Assembly: GCF_042477335.2 (NCBI RefSeq)
Contig: NC_091246.1
Coordinates: 177,379,001 to 177,443,000 of the forward strand
Source: Ovis canadensis
Lineage: Eukaryota > Chordata > Mammalia > Artiodactyla > Bovidae
Reading direction: 5' to 3'
Length of the DNA stretch: 64,000 nucleotides
The position numbers were made by a program, and so were the translations under genes. Below the pieces are notes generated by a model. It made no database searches, had not been told where the DNA came from, and saw only the letters and a list, made by a program, of their open reading frames with translations. Within the stretch, counting starts at the first letter, position 1. Every line of letters starts with the position of its first letter. Below are positions 45,896-64,000 of this stretch, in pieces.

Positions 45896-46012
45896 TAAAT
45901 TTTTGGCCACATTTTGTGGTATATGGGATCCTAGTTTCCTCACCGGGGAGAGAAGCCACGCCCCTTGTATTGGAAGGCAGAGTCTTAACCACTGGATAGC
46001 TAAGGAAGGTCT
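45896..46012 (-). mobile_element. CHR-type SINE
   Basis: The blocks atgggatcctagtttcctca and gtcttaaccactggatagct are present. Confidence 0.85.
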
Positions 46013-46216
46013 TGGCCATAATTTTTAAGCACTAATTATGTTGCTGTTACCAAGCTGGTCCAGTAATACGCTGTCCCAAAGTTGCTCTTTTTGACAGCAG
46101 CAAATAATTAGCTGAAATTAAAAAGGGATAGGAGGTTCAGGGAAAGGAAATATTTAAGTGCTACATTAAATTACATAATAAATGAGCATTAAGTCACTCA
46201 AGAAAGGTGGTGAAAA

Positions 46217-46416
46217 ATGAAAGTTGCTCAGTCATGTCTTGACTCTTTGTGACCCCGTGGACTGTAGCCAACCAGGCTCTTCTGTCCATGGAATTCTTCA
46301 GGCAAGAATACTGGAGTGGGTTGCCATTCCCTTCTTCAGGGGATCCTCCCTGCCCAGGGACTGAATCTTGTCTCTTGCATCAAAGATTCTTTACCATCTG
46401 AGCCACTAGGGAAGCA
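46217..46416 (-). mobile_element. Bov-tA SINE
   Basis: The blocks agttgctcagtcatgtcttg, ggatcctccctgcccaggga and accatctgagccactaggga are present. It is the last young SINE before the SPOPL 3'UTR. Confidence 0.94.
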
Positions 46417-46646
46417 AGCACATATATATGCAACATCCCCAGATCAAGGAACAGGTCTTTAGAGGTTCCAAAAAAACACTAGCCTCCCTATGTAGAAAAG
46501 ACAATTACTATGCATAATTCTAAAGGTTACCACATCAAACACATAGCTCTTCTTGTAAAGCATCACAGTAATCTGAAAAAAGAATCATTCATACTTTTCA
46601 AATAAACACAAAATAAACCACATAATTCTGAATAAGTAGTAACAAC

Positions 46647-46652
46647 TTTATT
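46647..46652 (-). terminator. SPOPL: Probable distal poly(A) signal of SPOPL
   Basis: AATAAA on the minus strand, followed 25-55 bases downstream by a GT/T-rich tract (gtggtttattttgtgttta), the usual arrangement for cleavage near 46620-46635. It is the last such signal before ruminant SINEs begin. Confidence 0.6.
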
Positions 46653-46827
46653 TTAACTCAACGTGCTGAAATGCAAAAAATATTTTCAGCAACAAGATAC
46701 AAAATGTATCTCATCATTGACATCAGCTGATTAAAAATGAGGCTGAAAAGTTCAATGTGTCTTTATACATTTGAATCTTGAAAATCAATTCCCCCCAGAA
46801 CTAATTTTTAAATAATTTCAGCAGACT

Positions 46828-46833
46828 TTTATT
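46828..46833 (-). terminator. SPOPL: Possible alternative poly(A) signal of SPOPL
   Basis: A second AATAAA on the minus strand, 176 bases upstream of the distal one (tgaaaataaaagtc). It could give a slightly shorter 3'UTR. Other AATAAA matches in this AT-rich region cannot be ranked without transcript ends. Confidence 0.35.
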
Positions 46834-49800
46834 TTCAAAAATGGGACTCAATTTATATTTTCATTCTAAAAAACTGAAGGCAAAAATTAACTGGGTTACA
46901 GTATACAATGATAAACTCTAACAACAGAAAAAGATTTAAATATAAGAATTCTTTTTCAAACGTAAAGTCCACATACTGCAAACAGAAGACACGGTGTGGT
47001 GATTTCATTCTTAGTGAAGAGGAAATCTCGCATGGTAGGCACTCAATATTTGTTCAACTGGACCTAAAATTTACATCATTCCATTTTAACACTTAAACAA
47101 AGTAGAGCTCATAATCTGTATAAAAGAGGTTTGCAAAATACTCTTATGTGTGCTGAAAGTGCTGTCTTTATAATCTGAAAACACTAAAACCCACCCACCC
47201 ACCTTGTTTTGCAAGAATACACTGAATATTTTCATTTTACCCATCAAAGAGCATGAATATCCAACTCAGAATAATTCACCTCTTCAAGCAGACTTGGCTT
47301 TGAGAAAAGCTTGCTGAGTTGGACTTACACAAAACAACTTACTGAAGTCCCTAGTGTTCTATTTTAGTTAACACTAGGAAGCATACAAAGATTCTGCTTA
47401 GATTTTGAATTTATGCACAAAACTTAAATGGGTAAATAAATTAGTTAATTACATGTCTGGCAATTTAAGCTCTAACTTAAATTTAGTTTAAAATAAAACA
47501 ATAATGTTCATGACAAATTTTTAAGAGATCTTCATTAATATTTTTAAACTCAATTTCAAAACTGATGTCCTAAAAAGGCACTGTTTTCACATTTCATCAT
47601 GCAGTAAATTGGTCACATTTTTGAGAATTATAATTTCCTCAACTGTCCCCCCAAATAAAGCACATTTAAATGGAATACATTTCAACTAACCTAAACTTTC
47701 AACATTTAACTGAGTCCTATTTTCAGAAATTCACTTTTGAACATACCACACACAAATCCAAGCAAATATACATATACACACATACACACGCACACACACA
47801 TGCCTAATGACCACATAATACATGCAAGGATCTCCAATTACTATTTCAAGACAATGACACATGAGTATTCAAGGAGGTAACAATGGCAGGCCATATGTGA
47901 TGGCACCTTCATATTTGTGCTCCAAGTATCGATACACACTAAAATTAAAAAATGAAAAAGGCACAAATATAGTGTTTCTGTATCTCAATCTAAAGAACAG
48001 TTCTCCAATGGTTACTTTTATAATATGTAATGTTTAAGACCAGTAACTACTTTTCTAAGAAAGAGCTGTTTAGGTGACAAAAGGGAAACAGGAGCAGGCT
48101 TTAGTTCAAAAGGCAACAACACTGCTTTGAACAAAATCTGTGTCTACTGAAAACCATGTGTGTAGTTAAAAAAAAAAAAAGGCTATTAGAACACTCATTT
48201 CAGAATACATGAACAGTTTTACATTGCCTCAAGAACCCACAATACCAAAAATATACAAATAAATTAAAAAAAATAAATCAACTACCATGTGATTCTGTTA
48301 ATATAATTGGTAGGCATTATATTATCTGAAAAGTGGACATTTCTACAAACGTGGATATCCTTACAGCACAGTGTTTGACATTTTTGGTACAAAATGTGTT
48401 ACCAAACCAAAAAAAAAAAAATCTTTATAATAAAACCCTTCAGATTTGCAATAAACACAAAAGTAAGGGTAAGCTGAAATGTACATTATAGATGTTACCA
48501 CTGAAGTCACTATGGTTAGAAATGTAGATTCAAGCAGTGAATTAATTCACAATGCGTCTGTGTGCATTTGATATAAATGGATACACCAGTATTTATTTAT
48601 TTTTTTAATATGTGACAACAAAATTCTAGGGCCTGAGAGAATTTTTTTCTTCTAAGACCCTGGCAAAATCTCAAATCCTTAAAGTGTATATGTATGTGTG
48701 TGTGTTTTTTAAGCTGCACACTGTAAATTTAAAAGGCTCAATATTATGGTTTAGTTAAGAAGTGAATTTCTGCTCCTTATAATACTCTTACGTAGTTTTC
48801 TACTCTCTATAATACTCTTACATAGGACAGAGTCCACTCATATGTAAGAATCCTTCTTCTATCCCAAGGTAGTCTTTCAATATTAAATTTAACTTAATAC
48901 AACAAAGACTCAAACTACAAAAGAAGAAATGAAGATATCTGAAAACACCATCTTTTCAAACTTCAGTTTGATGTGGATAAAAATGATTATTTGACAGCGT
49001 TTGTTCAATGTAAATATGAATCATTCTTGGCATATTGGGATTCAGTAAATACCTAATAGATAACAAAAATAATATCTATTTTAAAACTTTAGCTTCATTT
49101 TTTTTCTTTTTGCCCTAACTTCAAAAACTAAATAAACAAATTATACAAATTTTAATCTGGAGAATAGTTACATAGGTAAATATATAGATATATGCATTCT
49201 TTTTTCCAGTGACACACTTTTTCCCCTTGTGGTCAAACACAACTCTTGCCTAAGAAGCATACTACCACTGTTAGAGGAAATCTGATGCAGCGCTTGACAC
49301 TGATCACTCCTGCTTCGCCATGACAATGCACTAGAACAGACCTCTGCTGTGACCAAACTGAAGATATGTATGTGTTTAAAGCTAAAATTCATTTATGATA
49401 AAGAACTGGCCTGTGAAAAGCAGTTTATAAACAGTTTATCCTGTTCACATTATGCATTATTTCAATTATCATCCACAATGTTGGTACAGTTACTGAGACA
49501 GACAGGAGAAACCTAGGGAGGAAAAAAGGTTTCAGAGTGTAGCCTGACATATTTCTAAGGGTCCTCTCCTTTGGTCTTCAAATAATAACAGTTCATTGTT
49601 TTTAGAAGGAGAGTAGACTGTCTAGGATTCATTTCCTGTTCAGGTGCCTTCTCCGAAGTGTGATAAAACAGTAGTAAATTCAATAATGAATATCTGAAAG
49701 TCAAACCAATGTAACTATAATTGGGAATATCTTTCTTATCTACCACAAACATCCCAGTTGCCTACATCTTTCTTAAAAAATTCCTTCAAAAGTTAAGACA

Positions 49801-50768
49801 ATTAATTATACCACATCAATTCCCTCAAAAGAAAGAAAGAAAAAAAAAAAAAGAGTACCATTTAGCATATAAAAGTTACACATTAAAAGTGCATATATAT
49901 CTTCTTAATTGGCCCAGTCATTAAATTTATATTTGGTCATCCTTACTTTTAACATATAGAATTCTTCATGTAAATGTAGGTCACTATAAATTAAAAAAAA
50001 TTAATTCAGCACTAAACATGCTTTCTTCTTATTGAAATCTTAACCTCAATCAGTTCTCAATCATTGTAAACTTGGATAAACTCACAAGGAAACACAAGTA
50101 AAGGTTTGTTATGCTTCTCTTAGTTTGCTGGACAATTAACATACAAACATCACAAATTTCACTAAAAATTTGGGCCAACTCATTGCATATTTGCCCCCTG
50201 AAATGAAAAATAAATTAGAACTGAAGCAGTGTATTGCCATAACTTACCTTGAAGGTAAGCAGTTTCTCCTGTATTTATAGAACTTAGACTAGAAACATTA
50301 CCAGTCATCTCCAACACAAGTGCTTTTTTAAAAGAAAACCTAGTTTTAAACTTTTAGTACAGGACAAACGCTACAAAATTCATCTGCCTTTCTCAAACTA
50401 ATGGAAGATCCTTTTGAAACTTACTATCTTCAGTTATCAATATTACTGCATTATGGAGCTAGTGCAATCCTGCATAGCCTTGGTCACAATGACAAGGCAC
50501 AATAAAAAAATTAAAGTATTATATGAACAAGAGAAGTCACTGAAGATAATTTAAGGCCTTGAAGTGAATTAGAGTATAATCAGTCTAATTTAAAGCTGAA
50601 GAATAAACCATAAATTATCCACCTGAAATGCAAGCAATATGCTTTTTCAGCTTCTGTTCTGTGGACAAGACAACAGAAACAACTCTTGCTTATGGTTTGT
50701 GTATTAGAATCCTTCTGGACCTGGAGGAGTAAAAGTCAATTCCATTTTTCTACAGTTCATGGAGGGTT

Positions 50769-59222
<8,454 letters not shown>

Positions 59223-59970
59223 CTAATAAAAAAAGGGACAGCAAGAAAAAATACTTTCATAAATTAATATCAGTAGTTAGCTACTAAGTTTCAACCTAAA
59301 CTTTATCATTAAAATCATATAGAAAATTCAGTGTACTCCTTATCAAAAATGCTAACATTTGGGAACTGAATTTAAAGCGACAAATTAAAGGAGAGAAATA
59401 ACACAGAAAAAAAAATTGAAACAAATTAGACAATTTTAAGTGACATTTTACATAAATAAATGGCTTACTGATTCCTGAGAATGCTCAGTTATTAAACTAA
59501 TCACAAAACTATTTCTCAACAACAACAAAAAGCCATAATATGATTCCAAATTCAAATAGGAGAAAATACTTTTGTGAGGAGAAAGAAATTTAATTTTCTT
59601 TTATTTCCTCACATTACAAAACTATCAACATTTAAAGTTTATTAAACACATAATAAACACAGCATAACACTTATGACATTTTAGAATATTTTAAAATGTT
59701 GTTTAAAACTACAGACTATAATATGCAATTTGGGCGGCATTTTAAGTGTTGTCCCTACATGTTTCAATGCTAATAACACTGACTTAAATATCCAGTAATA
59801 GTGATTTAAATTTTAAAGTATAAGAATTCTCACAAAACAATGTTAATTATTAATGTTTATGGAAATCTTTCATTTAAAAAACCAGTAAGAAAAATATAAC
59901 CTAGTTTGATTCGAAGACCTTTAATTTACCTATGAAATAATCAATAAATAAAAGTTGGTATGATTAAAAC
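59223..59970 (-). other. SPOPL intron, unique AT-rich part
   Basis: Intron sequence upstream (in gene sense) of the 59222 exon. I see no repeat I can name and no exon. The plus-strand flank ends with the target-site copy of the BovB at 59971. Confidence 0.6.
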
Positions 59971-60583
59971 CAACAGTGGAAACAGTGTCAGACTTTATTT
60001 TGGGGGGCTCCAAAATCACTGCAGATGGTGACTGCAGCTGTGAAATTAAAAGATGCTTACTCCTTGAAAGGAAAGTTATGACCAACCTAGATAGCATATT
60101 AAAAAGCAGAGACATTACTTTGCCAACAAAGGTCCATCTAGTCAAGACTACGGTTTTTCTGGTGGTCATGTATGGATGTGAGAGTTGGACTGTGAAGAAA
60201 GCTGAGTGCTGAAGAATTGATGCTTTTGAACTGTGGTGTTGGAGAAGACTCTTGAGAGTCCCTTGGACTGCAAGGAGGTCCAACCAGTCCATTCTGAAGG
60301 AGATCAGTCCTGGGTGTTCATCGGAAGGACTGATGCTAAAGCTGAAACTCCAATACTTTGGCCACCTCATGCGAAGAGTTGACTCAATGGAAAAGACCCT
60401 GATGCTGGGAGGGGCAGGAGGAAAAGGGGACGGCAGAGGATGAGATGGCTGGATGGCATCACCGACTCGATGGACATGAGTTTGAGTGAACTCCGGGAGT
60501 TGGTGATGGACAGGGAGGCCTGGCGTGCTGTGATTCACAGGGTCGCAAAGAGTCGGATACGACTGAGCGACTGAACTGAACTG
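59971..60583 (+). mobile_element. BovB LINE, 5'-truncated 3' end with target-site duplication
   Basis: The sequence matches the BovB ORF2 C-terminal region ([20 protein letters not shown]), a broken frame (stop at 60210, mid-frame TGA), the [11 protein letters not shown] block and the 3' end GACTGAGCGACTGAACTGAA. An 11-base direct repeat, atgattaaaac, flanks it at 59960-59970 and 60584-60594, marking a single retrotransposition event. It lies antisense in the SPOPL intron. Confidence 0.93.
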
Positions 60584-60834
60584 ATGATTAAAACACTGCT
60601 TTTACATGGAGCCCAACATAATATGGATTAAATTATTTCTCATTGAACTGAACTGAAAGATGACTATATTTTGAATGAAATCTTAAAACAGCACTAAGTT
60701 TGGCACAAACTTTAAGAACAGGAATACACTATTAATATTACTAGAAATTTTATATTATATTTAATAAGCGGAAGAAAATACTACTTCAACTAGGAAAGCA
60801 AATGTTTCAGAGTACATGAACCATCTTTCACAAA

Positions 60835-60915
60835 AAATGCTGTTTTGGTTATATGTTTTAAACTGCTAAGTTTTGTGGTTGTTTGTTATACAGCAATAGA
60901 TGACTATTAATTTAA
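60835..60915 (+). mobile_element. MaLR/MLT1-type LTR 3' fragment
   Basis: The block aaactgctaagttttgtgg, then tttgttatacagcaatagatgac, is the typical 3' end of old MaLR LTRs. Only about 80 bases remain. Confidence 0.6.
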
Positions 60916-61389
60916 AGCCATATTTCATAAGGTTTTCTTTAATTAATAGTAGATATGTAGATGGACAAATAAACTATGTAGAAATTGTACACTAGAAATG
61001 GATAAAATGGACCAAATTACTAATATGCTAAGAAAGTATAATAGTCTAACATAAAATGCTTGAGAATATTAAGGCTCATTAGTCCCTACTCACCTAGATG
61101 TAATAACATCTATTTCATATGAATGAACAGACACTTCTAAAAAAAGAAGCTTTATTTTCTGAGGATATTCTCATTAGCCATTTTGTTTTTCTGATTTTAT
61201 TAATCTTTTTGAAATCATATGCCATAAAAATCATCTAATCCAATCACCTTATTTTGTTAAAAAATTTGAAAAAGTGAGATCCAGAGAAGATAACTGAAGT
61301 GTCCTAAATCCACTGCTAGTCAGTATCAGAGGAAGACTAGACCTACATTCCCAGGTTCCCTGTTTAAGCATTCTTTGTACTATACAGTA

Positions 61390-61664
61390 GGAGAAGGCAA
61401 CGGCAACACACTCCAGTACTCCTGCCTGGAAAATCCCATGGAAAGAGGAGCCTGGTAGACTGCAGTCCATGGGGTCGCTAAGAGCCGGACAAAACTGAGT
61501 GACTTCACTTTCACGTTTTACTTTCATGCATTGGAGAAGGAAATGGCAACCCACTCCAGTGATCTTGCCTGGAGAATCCCAGGGACGGGGGAGCCTGGTG
61601 GGCTGCCGTCTATGGGGTCGCAGAGTCGGACACGACTGAAGCAACTTAGCAGCGGCAGCAGCAG
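61390..61664 (+). mobile_element. Bov-A2 SINE, full dimer
   Basis: Two Bov-A monomers in tandem (each aatggcaac.cactccagt ... gagtcggacacgactga), ending in an AGC-rich tail (cttagcagcggcagcagcag). It is antisense to SPOPL. The minus frame over it is a shadow. No convincing target-site duplication was found. Confidence 0.93.
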
Positions 61665-63467
61665 TATTAATACTTAATGCAGTTATGGTTCTAAAGGGAT
61701 TTATTGCAACAATCTTGTAAGAAGTTTTTTCAAATACAAGAGCTAAGACATTATGCATACAAATAAGTCCTCCAATAAAATTCTTCTATTAACTTAATTA
61801 TTCAAATTGTTTCTAAAATTTTACAAATTACAAAACAGGGGAAAAATCTTCACTAATTCTTACCTGATTGTTGTTATATCATACATTATAACTTAATGAT
61901 ACTTAAATAAAAAATACTGGTATCACTATTCAGGGTTTAGTCAAGGGTCACAAAGACACTATTTACTTGTTCATATCAGCACTGCTCTTGTAACTTCCAG
62001 TGAGCAAAAGCTGGAGTGAATTGAACAGTTCAATTACTTGCATAAAGTATGTAGCATGTAGTGAAGTCATAAGAATATGATCATATTTAAACTTAGGAAA
62101 GGATTTCTTAAGTTCTATTTATTGTTTAATTATCCTAACTCAAAACAATATATTTAATGTGAAAGTTCCACAAAAATCAGGTGATAGAAGGAAAAGGTTT
62201 AAAAAAAGATATTTTGTAGACATTGATGTTATATTTGACTATATAATCATAATTCAGAAGAAATTATATTATTGGCATACACATCTACATATAATTATCA
62301 CAGCAGCCACAAATTTTAAGACAGAATATTTCATACACTCTGAAGAGTATTCAAGGGACTATAGAGCAGAAATTAATGATCTAATTAAACTGTTATGCAA
62401 TGAGTTGTGATGATTATTTTTTCTAATACCTATAATCACAAAATTGGTAAAATTTTAGCTTTTTCTAATACATATTCAAATATAGGTAATGAACATTCTT
62501 ATGACATTCTTATGAACTTAAGAGTAAAAAAAAATTCAGAAGAAAGGCTGAGATTCTTTTCTGAAGTGGTTGTTCTTTTAAAAATAAAATGACAAATGTA
62601 CAACACTCAAAACTGACAAATGCTGCAAAGTAATACCTCAAACCCATTTGACAGCTCTTTTTCAAATTTGCTTTTGGCTCAACTCTGAGGATATAATTCA
62701 GACTAAAGATGAACATGTGCAGGCTCTAATCAGCTATGACTGTCCTAGAAATCTGGGTCTCCTCTAGTGTGCAATTAAGGTGACTACTGGTTCCTATTTT
62801 TAAAACTTTCTCGATTCTCTAAACAAATTGTAAAGACTAGCTAGGAATTTACAAAGGTGCATAGTACTACAAATTTGATGCTCTAATCAACTATTGAACC
62901 ATCCCTCACACTGGCTCCAAAATGAGAAACTTCTAAGTAGTCCAATTTCATATCATTTTCCTGAATAGTGGGTCTTAGACTTTCTGGCTTTCAAATATAG
63001 GTATCCTTTTTTAGAAACTGGATGATAGAAATATGGTTGTCAATTTTCCATTTTGTTATTTTTAGAGGATAAAACACAACTCCCATCCATTACCAAAAGT
63101 ATATTTAAACAGAAAGGGTAACTTCGTGACAGAAAAATAAGAGGAAAAAAAGTTCTAAATGAATTAATTTTATGAAAAATTCATTACCTATATTATCTGT
63201 CTGTATATAGTCTTCTGTATACCACAGGCTAGCATGGGTCTACAGATTGAGACTAAAATCTGTTGGACTGCAAAAGATAAATTTAGCTAACCAATTTTTT
63301 ATTTTTCCTACTTATTCTTCAATTCCTGTTTTCTGCATCACTTTGGAAAAGAAGAGGCAGAAAGAATTGTTTACACTGACAGAAATTTCTAGCTCTGGCT
63401 ACTTGATTCATAGGACTTGCAAGATTACTTATGTCTTGCACAAAAGGGTAGCACCAAACTGCCTTAC
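61665..63467 (-). other. SPOPL intron, unique AT-rich sequence
   Basis: About 1.8 kb with no repeat I can name and no MATH-coding exon. The 83-codon plus frame at 62159-62410 and its neighbours have lysine/isoleucine-rich composition expected of AT-rich noncoding DNA. Confidence 0.6.
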
Positions 63468-63564
63468 CTGTCTACAGCACCACTTGCAGGGGAGGGGGAG
63501 GAGGCAGTTCTTTAGGTAGGGCAGTGCAATGCTTCCTCCTCTTCTGCAAGCAGTGCTGGAGATG
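63468..63564 (-). other. Exon-like segment in SPOPL intron (possible poison exon)
   Basis: On the minus strand a pyrimidine-rich acceptor (tgcccttccttctacag) is followed after 97 bases by a strong donor (GACAG/GTAAGG). The segment is GC-richer than the intron around it. Read in phase 0, the phase entering the next exon at 59222, it is open for 30 codons and then meets TAG, and its 97-base length also shifts frame. Inclusion would therefore truncate SPOPL after MATH. Splicing is not shown by the sequence alone. Confidence 0.35.
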
Positions 63565-64000
63565 CTGTAGAAGGAAGGGCATCAATGAGAGGTATGGAAG
63601 AAACGGTGGAGGGCGTGAGGAAAGTTTGTTCAAAGCCCACCTATATTAAAAACAGTGCCCAAGGTATGAATGTCTGTATCAGTAAAGGTATCTATTATAG
63701 TATCTAATACTAAATGTGATCAACTTAAAATGTATGTCACTGGTGGGTTGTATTTTTAGGAGGTGACTAGCATCTAAAATTAAGCATGTGGATAAAAAAT
63801 ACACTTCAAAAACATGTATCAAAATAAATCTTAGTTTCAGCCTTCATTCTGAATTTTTTAGTTGTCTAGGTTCCAATAAAATATACTTAGGGAAGCATAC
63901 TTTAGTAAACAATATTTCAATTCTAAAAACAGAAACATTTTCTTAAAATTCACAAAAAGACTTTTAGCTGCAGTAGGTACATTTTTTTTTCCTTAACTGG
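63565..64000 (-). other. SPOPL intron continuing off the right edge
   Basis: Intron sequence above the exon-like segment. It is AT-rich from 63640 on and I see no exon or named repeat. Confidence 0.6.

Larger units (their letters stand above)
46625..50768 (-). other. SPOPL: SPOPL 3' untranslated region (extent inferred)
   Basis: From the TGA the minus strand runs about 4.1 kb with no splice-site pair or ruminant repeat that I can see. It is AT-rich, with A/T homopolymers (48164-48180, 48409-48420), a CA-rich stretch near 47766-47802, and TATATGTGTG runs near 48690-48705. The left limit is taken from the last good poly(A) signal at 46647-46652 with a GT/T-rich element below it. A Bov-tA SINE begins only 200 bases beyond. 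Some minus and plus open frames here (e.g. 49168-49392) are chance. Confidence 0.65.

Noticed and set aside
1..46000. A second gene such as the neighbour expected 3' of SPOPL in mammals (NXPH2)
   Set aside because: I found no exon of a secreted or other known protein; in other mammals the neighbour is about 100 kb away, beyond this window.
46625..50768. Separate small genes in the SPOPL 3'UTR
   Set aside because: Frames such as 49168-49392 and 49555-49752 are short, lack context and lie in the continuous 3'UTR.
61249..61758. 169-codon minus-strand frame
   Set aside because: Antisense of the Bov-A2 at 61390-61664.
59223..63467. Missing MATH exons of SPOPL
   Set aside because: I searched the minus strand for sequence coding the end of MATH (LTLFCE) and found none; those exons must lie beyond 64000.

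Overview
The window is nuclear DNA from a ruminant, most likely cattle or a close relative. The evidence is the repeat content: BovB LINEs, Bov-tA and Bov-A2 SINEs with AGC-repeat tails, CHR-type tRNA-Glu-derived SINEs and artiodactyl L1 3' ends, lying over older mammalian MIR, L2, L1, MER5/hAT and MaLR remnants. There is no bacterial, plasmid or phage content, and most open frames of 60-200 codons are chance frames or repeat frames.

One real gene is present. From about 46.6 kb to the right edge, the minus strand carries the 3' part of SPOPL (speckle-type BTB/POZ protein-like, a CUL3 ubiquitin-ligase substrate adaptor). Six coding exons join in frame through consensus splice sites (59222-59045, 58964-58909, 57929-57807, 54552-54410, 54320-54267, 50913-50769). 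They encode 232 residues: the linker after MATH, the BTB domain, the BACK-like region with the 18-residue insert typical of SPOPL, and the basic C-terminus. The MATH exons and promoter lie beyond position 64000. A 3'UTR of about 4.1 kb (50768 to about 46625) ends at a good poly(A) signal and has no young SINEs.

Positions 1 to 46.4 kb are the 3' flank of SPOPL. I see no gene there, only layered insertions. The clearest stacks are: an L2 copy (about 15.6-20.3 kb) broken by two SINEs, a 5'-inverted BovB (itself split by a solo LTR) and a second BovB; an old LTR (21.4-23.1 kb) broken by four SINEs, two of them with perfect target-site duplications; and an L1 (31.2-33.9 kb) broken by a CHR SINE, a BovB, a Bov-tA and a Bov-A2.

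I found no undescribed multi-gene system. The items most worth checking are an exon-like 97-bp segment in the SPOPL intron at 63468-63564 that would add a premature stop, a duplicated 79-bp exon-like unit at 29.1/29.8 kb, the twin-primed BovB with LTR, duplicated nuclear-receptor-like half-sites in that LTR, and two SINE insertions at the same place in two different L1 3' ends. Repeat family names are given by pattern recognition from memory, and boundaries are usually good to about 10-20 bases.
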